10,199 bases of DNA. Source: Acidimicrobiia bacterium (GTDB lineage: Bacteria; Actinomycetota; Acidimicrobiia; IMCC26256; JAENVU01). A program made the translations under genes and the position numbers. Location: assembly GCA_025357995.1 (NCBI GenBank), contig JANYLF010000113.1:1-10199 (forward strand). The letters run 5' to 3'. The notes under the pieces were generated by a model. It searched no databases, was not told the origin of the DNA, and saw only the letters and a list, made by a program, of their open reading frames with translations. Of this stretch, positions 1-5,470 are shown one piece after another; the stretch's first letter is position 1; each line of letters begins with the position of its first letter.

Positions 1-86
1 CGCGCGATCGCGTCGTAGCCGGAGTCGATCCGGCGGAAACCCGGTTCGAGCTCGATGCGTATCGAAGCCCCGGCGACTGGCGGACC
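1..86. repeat. Left arm of 86-bp perfect inverted repeat at window edge (probable fold-back artefact)
   Basis: The first 86 bases are, without a single mismatch, the reverse complement of 221-306; the arms are separated by 134 bases. The match stops at the 86/87 junction (base 87 does not pair with base 220) and on the outside it is cut by the window edge, so the true arm may be longer. The right arm lies inside good coding sequence. This arm, read in the same frame, gives an arginine- and serine-rich shadow peptide joined directly to the recognisable flavoprotein sequence starting at 89. That pattern is what a chimeric fold-back read at a contig end produces. A genuine inverted duplication is the alternative. 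Confidence 0.9.
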
Positions 87-88
87 CG

Positions 89-649
89 GGCATCTGGGCC
101 GGTGGTGATGTTGCCCACGGCCCGCGCAACCTGATCGACGCGATCGCCGACGGTCGCCGCGCCGCTGCGTCGATGATCGCATCCTTCACTGGGGACCCCT
201 CACGCGCGGCCGATCCGATTGGTCCGCCAGTCGCCGGGGCTTCGATACGCATCGAGCTCGAACCGGGTTTCCGCCGGATCGACTCCGGCTACGACGCGAT
301 CGCGCGACGGCACATTCCCGTCGTCGCCACGAACCGGCGCGTCGGATTCGCGGAAGTGGAGACGGGCTACGACGAGATCGACGCGCGTCGCGAGGCCTTC
401 CGTTGCCTACGGTGTTTCGACAACGTGATGTTGTCGCCGGACCTGTGCATTCTCTGCGGCCTGTGCGTGGACGTGTGTCCCACCAACTGCATCGTGATCG
501 CGCGCGCGGATCGGATCGGGTTCGGCCAGGCGGATCAGTCGGTCCTGCTCCTCGACGAGGACCTGTGCATCCGGTGCGGGTTGTGCGTGAACCGATGTCC
601 GCCAGGCGCGCTGTCGATGATGAACGCGAGGGAGGTCGTCGATGCCTGA
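89..649 (+). CDS. GltD-like FAD-dependent oxidoreductase with C-terminal 2x[4Fe-4S] ferredoxin domain (5' part missing)
   Basis: Only the C-terminal end is present. From 89 the frame reads GIWAGGDVAHGPRNLIDAIA, the hallmark last FAD/NAD(P)-binding segment of glutamate-synthase-small-subunit-type (GltD/AegA-like) flavoproteins, followed by DGRRAAAS. The ATG at 173 lies inside this motif and is not the real start. Next comes the family's EAFRCLRC segment, then two classical cluster motifs, CILCGLCVDVCP (about 467-502) and CIRCGLCVNRCP (about 566-601), predicting two [4Fe-4S] clusters. The upstream FAD domain is lost because 1-86 is an inverted copy of downstream sequence. The stop overlaps the cytochrome b start by 8 bases, so it is very probably co-translated with it. 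Inferred role: cytoplasmic electron transfer between NAD(P)H or ferredoxin and the bc complex; the direction and partner are not shown by sequence. Confidence 0.85.
   Translation, partial: GIWAGGDVAHGPRNLIDAIADGRRAAASMIASFTGDPSRAADPIGPPVAGASIRIELEPGFRRIDSGYDAIARRHIPVVATNRRVGFAEVETGYDEIDARREAFRCLRCFDNVMLSPDLCILCGLCVDVCPTNCIVIARADRIGFGQADQSVLLLDEDLCIRCGLCVNRCPPGALSMMNAREVVDA
221..306. repeat. Right arm of the 86-bp perfect inverted repeat (native copy)
   Basis: This is the copy that makes sense in place: it encodes, in frame, the stretch joining the end of the flavoprotein domain to the cysteine-rich tail of the first gene, and it continues smoothly into the conserved segment ending RCLRC. It is therefore taken as the original, with 1-86 as the inverted copy. 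Confidence 0.9.
631..636 (+). promoter_or_regulatory. Ribosome binding site for cytochrome b
   Basis: GGAGGT lies 5 bases before the ATG at 642, inside the end of the preceding ferredoxin-domain gene. It supports the 642 start and the 8-base gene overlap. Confidence 0.75.
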
Positions 650-1988
650 TCAGGACGTGCTCGAGCCTCGCGAGGGCATCGACGTCGACGAGCAGGGGAT
701 CTCCGGGCGCCTGCACCGCAGCACAGTGTGGCGCTCGATGTTCCGCCACCCGCGCGACGACACACCGCGCGGCCGCGCGCTGCAAGGGTTCAGCAACTTC
801 TTCCTCCACGTGTATCCGGTCAAGGTCCCGCGCCGCGTCCTGCGCAACCGGTACTCGTGGCGGCTCGGATTCATCGCGGCCGTGCTCTTCGGAATCCTGT
901 TGGTGACCGGCTTGTACCTGATGTTCGTGTACACGCCGTCGGTCGGCTCGGCCTACGGCGACATGCAGAAGCTCAAGACCGGCGTGGGGTTCGGTCAGCT
1001 GATCCGTAACGTGCATCGCTGGTCGGCGCACCTCATGGTGCTGGTGGTCTTCCTGCACCTCGTGCGTGTCTTCTACGCGGGCGCGTACAAGCACCCGCGC
1101 GAGTTCAACTGGGTGCTCGGCCTCATGTTGTTGCTCCTCACTCTCGGCTTCTCGTTCACCGGTTACCTCTTGCCGTGGGACCAACTCGCGTACTGGGCGG
1201 TCACCGTCGGCACGAACCTCGTGCACTACATCCCGCTCGTCGGCGGTCAACTACAGAACCTCCTCATCGGCGGTGACCAGATCGGTCAGAGCACGTTGTT
1301 GCGGTTCTACGCGCTGCACGTCGCGGTGTTGCCGGCGCTCCTCGTCATGATCCTCGGCGTGCACATCTGGCGCGTGCGTAAAGACGGCTTCGCGGTGCGA
1401 CGCGCCAGTGTGGGCGCGTTCGCCGAGGGCGCAACGGACCAGTCGATCGCGGCCGATGCCGCAGCGCCGCCCGCGTTGGCCGCGCCGGAGTCGTACGGCG
1501 GTCGGGTGCGCGTGCTCGGCGTGGTGGATCGCGAATCGGTGACGGCGGAGGAGCGAGCCGTCGACGACACGGTCTTCACCTGGCCGCATCTCGTGGTGCG
1601 CCATGTGGTCGTCGCGTTGGGCGTGTGCGCGACGGTGCTGGGTCTGGGCGTCGCGTTCGCGGCCCCGCTGCGCGGGTTGGCAAACCCGAACCTCACGCCC
1701 GAGCCGGCCAAGGCGCCGTGGTACTTCGCAGGGCTTCAGGAGTTGCTCTCGCGCTTCGACCCGCTGGTCGCCGGGATCCTTATCCCGATCGGCGCGGTGC
1801 TCGCGTTCGTGGCGTTGCCGTACATCGATCGCAACCCTGCGACGGAGGCCCGCAACCGCAAGGTCGCGATCGTGTTGTTCTCGTTGATCTTGATCATCGC
1901 GGTGACGCTCACGCTGGTTGGAACGTTCTTCCGCGGACCCGGTTGGAAGTGGATCCCGCCCTGGGACCACTGGTACGTCGAACTCTAG
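642..1988 (+). CDS. Cytochrome b of a bc-type quinol:cytochrome c reductase, fused b6 + subunit IV form
   Basis: Integral membrane, 448 residues, with about seven predicted helices (roughly 75-97, 126-146, 156-176, 222-244, 319-341, 375-395, 408-428): the four-helix b6 part plus the three-helix subunit IV part in one chain. Haem ligands are visible as H125/H139 in helix B (NVHRWSAH...FLH) and H226/H241 in helix D. The 15-residue step in helix D is the b6-type spacing. PWDQLAYWA at 178-186 is the conserved cd-loop. The Qo motif is APWY (358-361) instead of PEWY. The two halves are joined by a hydrophilic, alanine-rich linker at about 246-312. The end FFRGPGWKW is typical of menaquinol-type complexes. 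There is no cysteine near helix A, so a covalently bound extra haem as in b6f is not expected. Function: quinol oxidation at the membrane, electrons passed to the Rieske protein and the cytochrome c encoded just downstream. Confidence 0.95.
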   Translation: MPDQDVLEPREGIDVDEQGISGRLHRSTVWRSMFRHPRDDTPRGRALQGFSNFFLHVYPVKVPRRVLRNRYSWRLGFIAAVLFGILLVTGLYLMFVYTPSVGSAYGDMQKLKTGVGFGQLIRNVHRWSAHLMVLVVFLHLVRVFYAGAYKHPREFNWVLGLMLLLLTLGFSFTGYLLPWDQLAYWAVTVGTNLVHYIPLVGGQLQNLLIGGDQIGQSTLLRFYALHVAVLPALLVMILGVHIWRVRKDGFAVRRASVGAFAEGATDQSIAADAAAPPALAAPESYGGRVRVLGVVDRESVTAEERAVDDTVFTWPHLVVRHVVVALGVCATVLGLGVAFAAPLRGLANPNLTPEPAKAPWYFAGLQELLSRFDPLVAGILIPIGAVLAFVALPYIDRNPATEARNRKVAIVLFSLILIIAVTLTLVGTFFRGPGWKWIPPWDHWYVEL

Positions 1989-1992
1989 GAGG
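1987..1992 (+). promoter_or_regulatory. Ribosome binding site for the Rieske gene
   Basis: AGGAGG overlaps the TAG stop of cytochrome b and stands 5 bases before the ATG at 1998, fixing the start and indicating coupled translation. Confidence 0.8.
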
Positions 1993-1997
1993 CGAGG

Positions 1998-2495
1998 ATG
2001 ACCGAGCCGACGCGACGCGCGGTGTTGCGCACCGGATGGAAGGTAGGCGGCGCGCTGCTCTTCGGGGCGGCCGGCTACACCGCGTACGAGGCCCTGAGCC
2101 CGCTCTCGACCGGCGCCGCGGGCGGGAAGATCACCGTGGGTGCGCCATCGAACTTCTCGAACGGCAGTGCCACGTACTTCACCGACGGCCGCTTCTACGT
2201 GGTGAACGCGGGCGATCACTTCTTCGCGTTGTCACAGAAGTGTCCGCACCTCGGTTGCAAGATCCCGTTCTGCGACAGCTCGGGTCGCTTCGAGTGCGCG
2301 TGTCATGGGTCGGTGTTCGACTTGGCGGGTGAGTACGTGAAGGGTCCATCGCCACGCGGTATGGACCGGTACTTCATGAAGCTCGACGGCGGAAACCTCG
2401 TCGTCGACACGGGGGTATCGGTCAGCGGCCCGGATCGAGGCACGAAGACATACTTCACCCCGGCCAAGGGCCCGGGTTGCGTGGGGAAGGCCTGA
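1998..2495 (+). CDS. Rieske [2Fe-2S] protein of the bc complex
   Basis: 165 residues. The N-terminus has TRRAVLR followed by a hydrophobic stretch (about 13-30), which looks like an uncleaved twin-arginine-type signal anchor. This gives one membrane helix, unlike the three-helix QcrA of typical actinobacteria. The Rieske fold follows with box I CPHLGC (82-87) and box II CACHGS (100-105). By family rule C82, H84, C100 and H103 bind the cluster and C87-C102 form the stabilising disulfide. One extra cysteine (C92) lies between the boxes and another at C161 near the end. GPSPRGMDRY (116-125) is the usual Pro-rich loop region. It takes one electron from quinol at the Qo site of cytochrome b and hands it to the membrane-anchored cytochrome c encoded next. 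The gene lies 9 bases after cytochrome b and 3 bases before the cytochrome c gene. Confidence 0.95.
   Translation: MTEPTRRAVLRTGWKVGGALLFGAAGYTAYEALSPLSTGAAGGKITVGAPSNFSNGSATYFTDGRFYVVNAGDHFFALSQKCPHLGCKIPFCDSSGRFECACHGSVFDLAGEYVKGPSPRGMDRYFMKLDGGNLVVDTGVSVSGPDRGTKTYFTPAKGPGCVGKA
2483..2490 (+). promoter_or_regulatory. Ribosome binding site for the cytochrome c gene (GTG start)
   Basis: A purine run GGGGAAGG lies 8 bases before the GTG at 2499 and inside the end of the Rieske gene. It supports the GTG start over later ATG codons, which would cut into the membrane helix. Confidence 0.6.
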
Positions 2496-2498
2496 GCC

Positions 2499-2978
2499 GT
2501 GCCGCGCGATGCGCCCACGCCACCGCCCTTCGAGTCGGAAGCACTCGATCGCAGTCTCGATCGTTACCTCGCGTGGGGACTCGTGTTCATGGTTGCGCTT
2601 ATCGCGGGCTTCGTTGCGTACCGAGTGCGCGAGCCGGGACTGCGTCACGAAGCGTTGCGCGCGCAGACGACTTCGTACCGCGCGGTCGGTCGACGGCTGT
2701 ACGCGGCGAGTTGCGCCGAGTGTCATGGCAAGCGGGCGGAGGGCGGCAGTGGACCGACGTTGAACGCAAAGGAATTTCTCAAGATCACGACCGACGCGCA
2801 GATGCAACTCCTGATCTCGGGTGGAGTGTCGGGCAGTGACATGCCCGCGTGGAGTTTGGACTATGGCGGCACCATGACCGACGAGCAGGTTCGCCAACTC
2901 GTGACCTACCTGCGCTCACTGGAGCCGCAAGCACCCAGTGTGCCGGACTGGCGCAAGGGCAAGACCGCCGCGGGCTAG
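2499..2978 (+). CDS. Membrane-anchored monohaem cytochrome c
   Basis: 159 residues beginning at GTG. A short cytoplasmic N-terminus is followed by one membrane helix (about 25-42). A small class I cytochrome c domain lies outside the membrane: haem motif CAECH at 72-76, GPTLNAKEF at 85-93, and a distal Met ligand in SDMPAW (M115), ending with the helix MTDEQVRQLVTYLRSL (126-141). It is much smaller than the dihaem QcrC of Actinomycetota. Being last in the four-gene unit, it is most likely the electron acceptor from the Rieske protein, taking the place of cytochrome c1 and passing electrons to a terminal oxidase or soluble cytochrome not encoded here. Its stop codon overlaps that of the convergent GNAT gene through a shared CTAG. 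Confidence 0.93.
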   Translation: MPRDAPTPPPFESEALDRSLDRYLAWGLVFMVALIAGFVAYRVREPGLRHEALRAQTTSYRAVGRRLYAASCAECHGKRAEGGSGPTLNAKEFLKITTDAQMQLLISGGVSGSDMPAWSLDYGGTMTDEQVRQLVTYLRSLEPQAPSVPDWRKGKTAAG

Positions 2979-3796
2979 CCGCGCTGACCCTGAGCCGCTC
3001 GCGCGGCGGGCACGCCGATATGGAGCCGGGCGCGGTACAGCTCCTCGTACCCCATGCGTCGGTAGACCGGTTCGCCCATCGTCGAGGCTTGGAGCTGCAC
3101 GTTGGCGGCGCCGAGATCGAACGCGAGATTGGTCACGGACTGTGTGATGGCGAACGCGATGCCGCGTCCTCTCGCCTCCTCGAGCACCGCGACCCAGTAG
3201 ACGCCCGCGATGCCGTGGCTCAAGAATACGAGCGCCGCGCCGATGGGTGTGCCGTCGAGTCGAGCGAGCACGGCGCGCACGTTGGGGCCCACGAGCGCGT
3301 TGGGTCCGTTGAAGTGCGATGCCGTCGCTTCGGACGGCGCACCGTACACCGCGTACGACTCGCCGCAGATGCGGGCGAAGTGGTCGACGTCGTCATGATC
3401 CTGCAGCAGATCGATGGTCACACCGCTGGGAAGCTCGTGCTCCTCGACCCGTTGACGACAGATCATCTGGGGTGCATCGCCGAACACCGCGATGCCTGTC
3501 GATTCGGCCGCGGCGAGGAGGTCGTCGTCGACGGGAAGCATGCGAGTCCACAACGAGAAGCCGCGGCCGCGAGCGCCGAAGAACTCGAGCGCGGCCTCCA
3601 CGACCTTGGGTCCGGGAACGGCATCGTCCACGCGGCGCACGCCATTGCAGAATCCCGGGAAGTCCGACGATCCGGCGAAGAGCAAGATGCCGTCGCGCTC
3701 GACGATCTCGTACGGATGTTGCCACCGCGTGTCTTCGCGCGTGAGCTCGATGAGGTTGAGTTGGCCCAGGGTGGCTTCGTCGGGGGTTCCGTGCAT
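2975..3796 (-). CDS. GNAT-family N-acetyltransferase, probably tandem-domain type
   Basis: 273 residues starting at the ATG whose first base is 3796. The C-terminal half (about 125-255) is a clear GNAT domain: VYWVAVLEEARGRGIA (199-214) is motif A with the acetyl-CoA pyrophosphate-binding turn RGRGIA, followed by GAANVQLQAS and EPVYRRMGYEE (242-252), the usual final strand/helix. The N-terminal half (about 30-112) has the pattern FPGFCNGV...FGDAPQMIC seen in degenerate N-terminal GNAT-like domains. The substrate cannot be told. The open frame continues upstream to 4204, but that part is antisense to the thiolase-fold gene. A possible ribosome site GGAGG (3815-3811) is 14 bases from the ATG, too far to be convincing, while a -10-like TACCGT sits 7 bases before the ATG, so a leaderless message is favoured. 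Confidence 0.85.
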   Translation of the reverse strand: MHGTPDEATLGQLNLIELTREDTRWQHPYEIVERDGILLFAGSSDFPGFCNGVRRVDDAVPGPKVVEAALEFFGARGRGFSLWTRMLPVDDDLLAAAESTGIAVFGDAPQMICRQRVEEHELPSGVTIDLLQDHDDVDHFARICGESYAVYGAPSEATASHFNGPNALVGPNVRAVLARLDGTPIGAALVFLSHGIAGVYWVAVLEEARGRGIAFAITQSVTNLAFDLGAANVQLQASTMGEPVYRRMGYEELYRARLHIGVPAARAAQGQRG

Positions 3797-3803
3797 GCCG
3801 GCG

Positions 3804-3813
3804 ACGGTAGCCT
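3804..3813. promoter_or_regulatory. Candidate bidirectional leaderless promoter with overlapping -10 boxes
   Basis: In the 25 bases between the two divergent starts, the minus strand reads TACCGT (3809-3804) and the plus strand TAGCCT (3808-3813). Both fit TANNNT and they share the self-complementary TA at 3808-3809. Counting from a -12 T, transcription would begin about 3797 leftward and 3820 rightward, one to two bases before the ATG at 3796 and the GTG at 3822. No good Shine-Dalgarno precedes either chosen start. TANNNT with leaderless messages is common in Actinomycetota; the assignment here is inference. Confidence 0.45.
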
Positions 3814-3821
3814 CCGCGATT

Positions 3822-5024
3822 GTGGACGCCACGCCGGACTGGGGACACGCGACGACGCTCGACGACATTCGCGGCTCGGTCGCGATCGCCGGCATCGGCG
3901 AGACCGCGTACACGAAGGCATCCGGTCGCACGGCCCGCGAGATTGGTGCCGAGGCGGCCCAGCGGGCGATCGCCGACTGCGGCCTGGAACCACGGGACAT
4001 CGACGGCATCACGTACAACGCGGCCTTCGCCGATTTCGACGTCGCCGCCTTCCACGAACACTTTGGCACGAACCACGAGATCTGGTCGTCGCCGTGGGGT
4101 GGTGGTATGAGCTGGGCCGGTACTGCGCCGTACTTGGCGGCCGGCGCGATTGCTCGTGGCGACGCCCGGCACGTACTGAACGTGTTCCCGGTGGCCTGGG
4201 CCACGCAGCGCGCGTCGATGACCGGTGGTCCGGGTGAAGTGCACGCGAGTCAGTCGTTGAAGCAGAACCTCGAAGTGCCGTTCGGTTGGTTCCCCCAACC
4301 GGTGTACTTCGCCACGATCATGCGCCGCCACATGATCGAGTTCGGAACGACGTCGGAACAATTCGGCGCGATCGCAGTCGCGGCACGGTGGAACGCGAAC
4401 AAGAACCCGGACGCGATCATGCACTCCAAGGTGATGGATCTCGACGACTATGCCGCGTGCGCGATGCTGGCCGATCCGTTGCGCCTCTTCGATTCGTGTC
4501 TCATCTCCGATGGCGGCGCGGCCTACGTGACCACGTCGCTCGACCGTGCCCGCGACCTGCCGCACCCGCCGGTGGTGGTGCAGGGCATCGGAGAAGGCAT
4601 CTCGGATAGCGGTCAACATTGGAGTCAACAGCGGGCGTTCACGAGCACGCCGCAGGTGTTCAGCGCGCCGCCCGCGTTCGCGATGGCGGAGTTGCATCCG
4701 AGTGACGTGAATGTGCTCGCCGTGTATGACCCGTTCACGATCGTCACGCTGATGCAGATCGAGGACATGGGGTTCTGCAAGAAGGGCGAGGGCGGCGCGT
4801 TCGTGGAGGGCGACACGCTCTGGTGGAAGAGCGATGGGCTGCCGTGCAACACCCACGGCGGGCTGCTGTCGCACGCGTACGTGCTCGGGATCGCCCACGT
4901 GGTGGAGCTCGTGAAACAGATTCGCGGGACCGCTCCGGCCCAGGTGTCCGACTGTGAAGTCGCGGTCTACGGCGGCTACACCGGGATGCACGCGAGCACG
5001 TTGATTCTCACGGTGGACCGGTAG
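3822..5024 (+). CDS. Thiolase-fold protein, Ltp2/SCP2-thiolase-like (likely aldolase rather than thiolase)
   Basis: 400 residues from GTG 3822; an in-frame ATG at 3795 would add nine residues but overlaps the divergent gene's start. SVAIAGIGETAYTKASGRTA (19-38) is the typical start of lipid-transfer-protein/SCP2-type thiolases. Next comes SSPWGGGMSWAGTAPYLAAG (89-108), at the place where true thiolases carry the nucleophilic cysteine; no Cys is present. DGGAAYV (230-236), VYDPFT (301-306), NTHGGLLSHAY (343-353) and VYGGYTG (382-388) follow. In thiolases the last motif carries the second catalytic Cys (CxGGGxG), also absent here. Conserved HGG (His345) and tyrosines Y302 and Y353 remain. It is followed 2 bases later by a DUF35 gene, the obligate partner of Ltp2-type retro-aldolases that cleave beta-hydroxyacyl-CoA steroid side chains. 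Inferred reaction: retro-aldol cleavage of a CoA thioester; substrate unknown. Confidence 0.85.
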   Translation: MDATPDWGHATTLDDIRGSVAIAGIGETAYTKASGRTAREIGAEAAQRAIADCGLEPRDIDGITYNAAFADFDVAAFHEHFGTNHEIWSSPWGGGMSWAGTAPYLAAGAIARGDARHVLNVFPVAWATQRASMTGGPGEVHASQSLKQNLEVPFGWFPQPVYFATIMRRHMIEFGTTSEQFGAIAVAARWNANKNPDAIMHSKVMDLDDYAACAMLADPLRLFDSCLISDGGAAYVTTSLDRARDLPHPPVVVQGIGEGISDSGQHWSQQRAFTSTPQVFSAPPAFAMAELHPSDVNVLAVYDPFTIVTLMQIEDMGFCKKGEGGAFVEGDTLWWKSDGLPCNTHGGLLSHAYVLGIAHVVELVKQIRGTAPAQVSDCEVAVYGGYTGMHASTLILTVDR

Positions 5025-5026
5025 CC

Positions 5027-5470
5027 GTGGCGATCAAGCGTGCCGACTTCCCATTGCCGGATCTCGCCGACGCTCTCGTCGGGGAGTTCTTCGCAGCCGC
5101 GGCGCGTTCCGAGTTGTGCATCCCACGCTGCGGTTTGTGCGACCGGTGGTGTTGGTATCCCGAGCCGGTATGTCCGGTGTGCAGCGGCAAGTTGGCGTGG
5201 ACCGCGACGTCGGGCCGCGGCAGGTTGTTCTCGTGGGCCATGGTTCGGCGCGCGTTCATTCCCGCGTTTGCAGACCTCGTCCCGTTCGTGACCGCGCTCG
5301 TCGCGTTGGAGGAAGATCCGGCAGTGCGCGTTGTCGCGTTTATCGTGGACGTCGACCCGGAGGCGTTGTGTGCGGAGATGCCGGTCTCTGTCACGTTCAG
5401 GCCCCTGCGATTCCCGACCGTCCCCGACCGCGAGGTCATCGTCCCGATGTTCACCCCGAGCGCGTCGTGA
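5027..5470 (+). CDS. DUF35 zinc-ribbon/OB-fold protein, partner of the thiolase-fold protein
   Basis: 147 residues from GTG 5027, two bases after the thiolase-fold stop; GGTGGA at 5012-5017 may be its ribosome site. The N-terminal helix (about 10-30) leads to a rubredoxin-like zinc ribbon with C35-x2-C38 and C49-x2-C52 (CGLCDRWCW...CPVC). An OB-fold domain follows: SGRGRLFSWAMVRRAFIPAF (62-81) then VPFVTALVALEEDP (85-98), the usual DUF35 pattern. Members of this family bind CoA-linked substrates and form complexes with thiolase-fold enzymes such as Ltp2 and archaeal HMG-CoA synthase; there is no independent catalytic motif. The adjacency with a cysteine-lacking thiolase-fold gene argues for one heteromeric aldolase. 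Its stop overlaps the next start (GTGA), suggesting translational coupling with the CoA-transferase. Confidence 0.93.
   Translation: MAIKRADFPLPDLADALVGEFFAAAARSELCIPRCGLCDRWCWYPEPVCPVCSGKLAWTATSGRGRLFSWAMVRRAFIPAFADLVPFVTALVALEEDPAVRVVAFIVDVDPEALCAEMPVSVTFRPLRFPTVPDREVIVPMFTPSAS

Noticed and set aside
173..175. ATG 173 as the true start of the ferredoxin-domain gene
   Set aside because: Family-typical flavoprotein sequence (GIWAGGDV...) lies in frame just upstream, so this Met is internal.
186..2219. Minus-strand frames of 354 and 322 codons opposite the cytochrome b region
   Set aside because: Translations are charged and His/Arg-rich with no membrane or cofactor motif; the plus strand has clear haem and Rieske motifs.
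2849..4237. Long plus-strand open frame of 462 codons across the GNAT gene
   Set aside because: It is the antisense shadow of the GNAT gene and an out-of-frame part of the thiolase-fold gene; its translation is rich in Arg/His/Glu and shows no domain.
3393..4991. Minus-strand open frame of 532 codons opposite the thiolase-fold gene
   Set aside because: High-GC shadow frame: Arg/His-rich low-complexity translation, while the plus strand encodes a recognisable protein.
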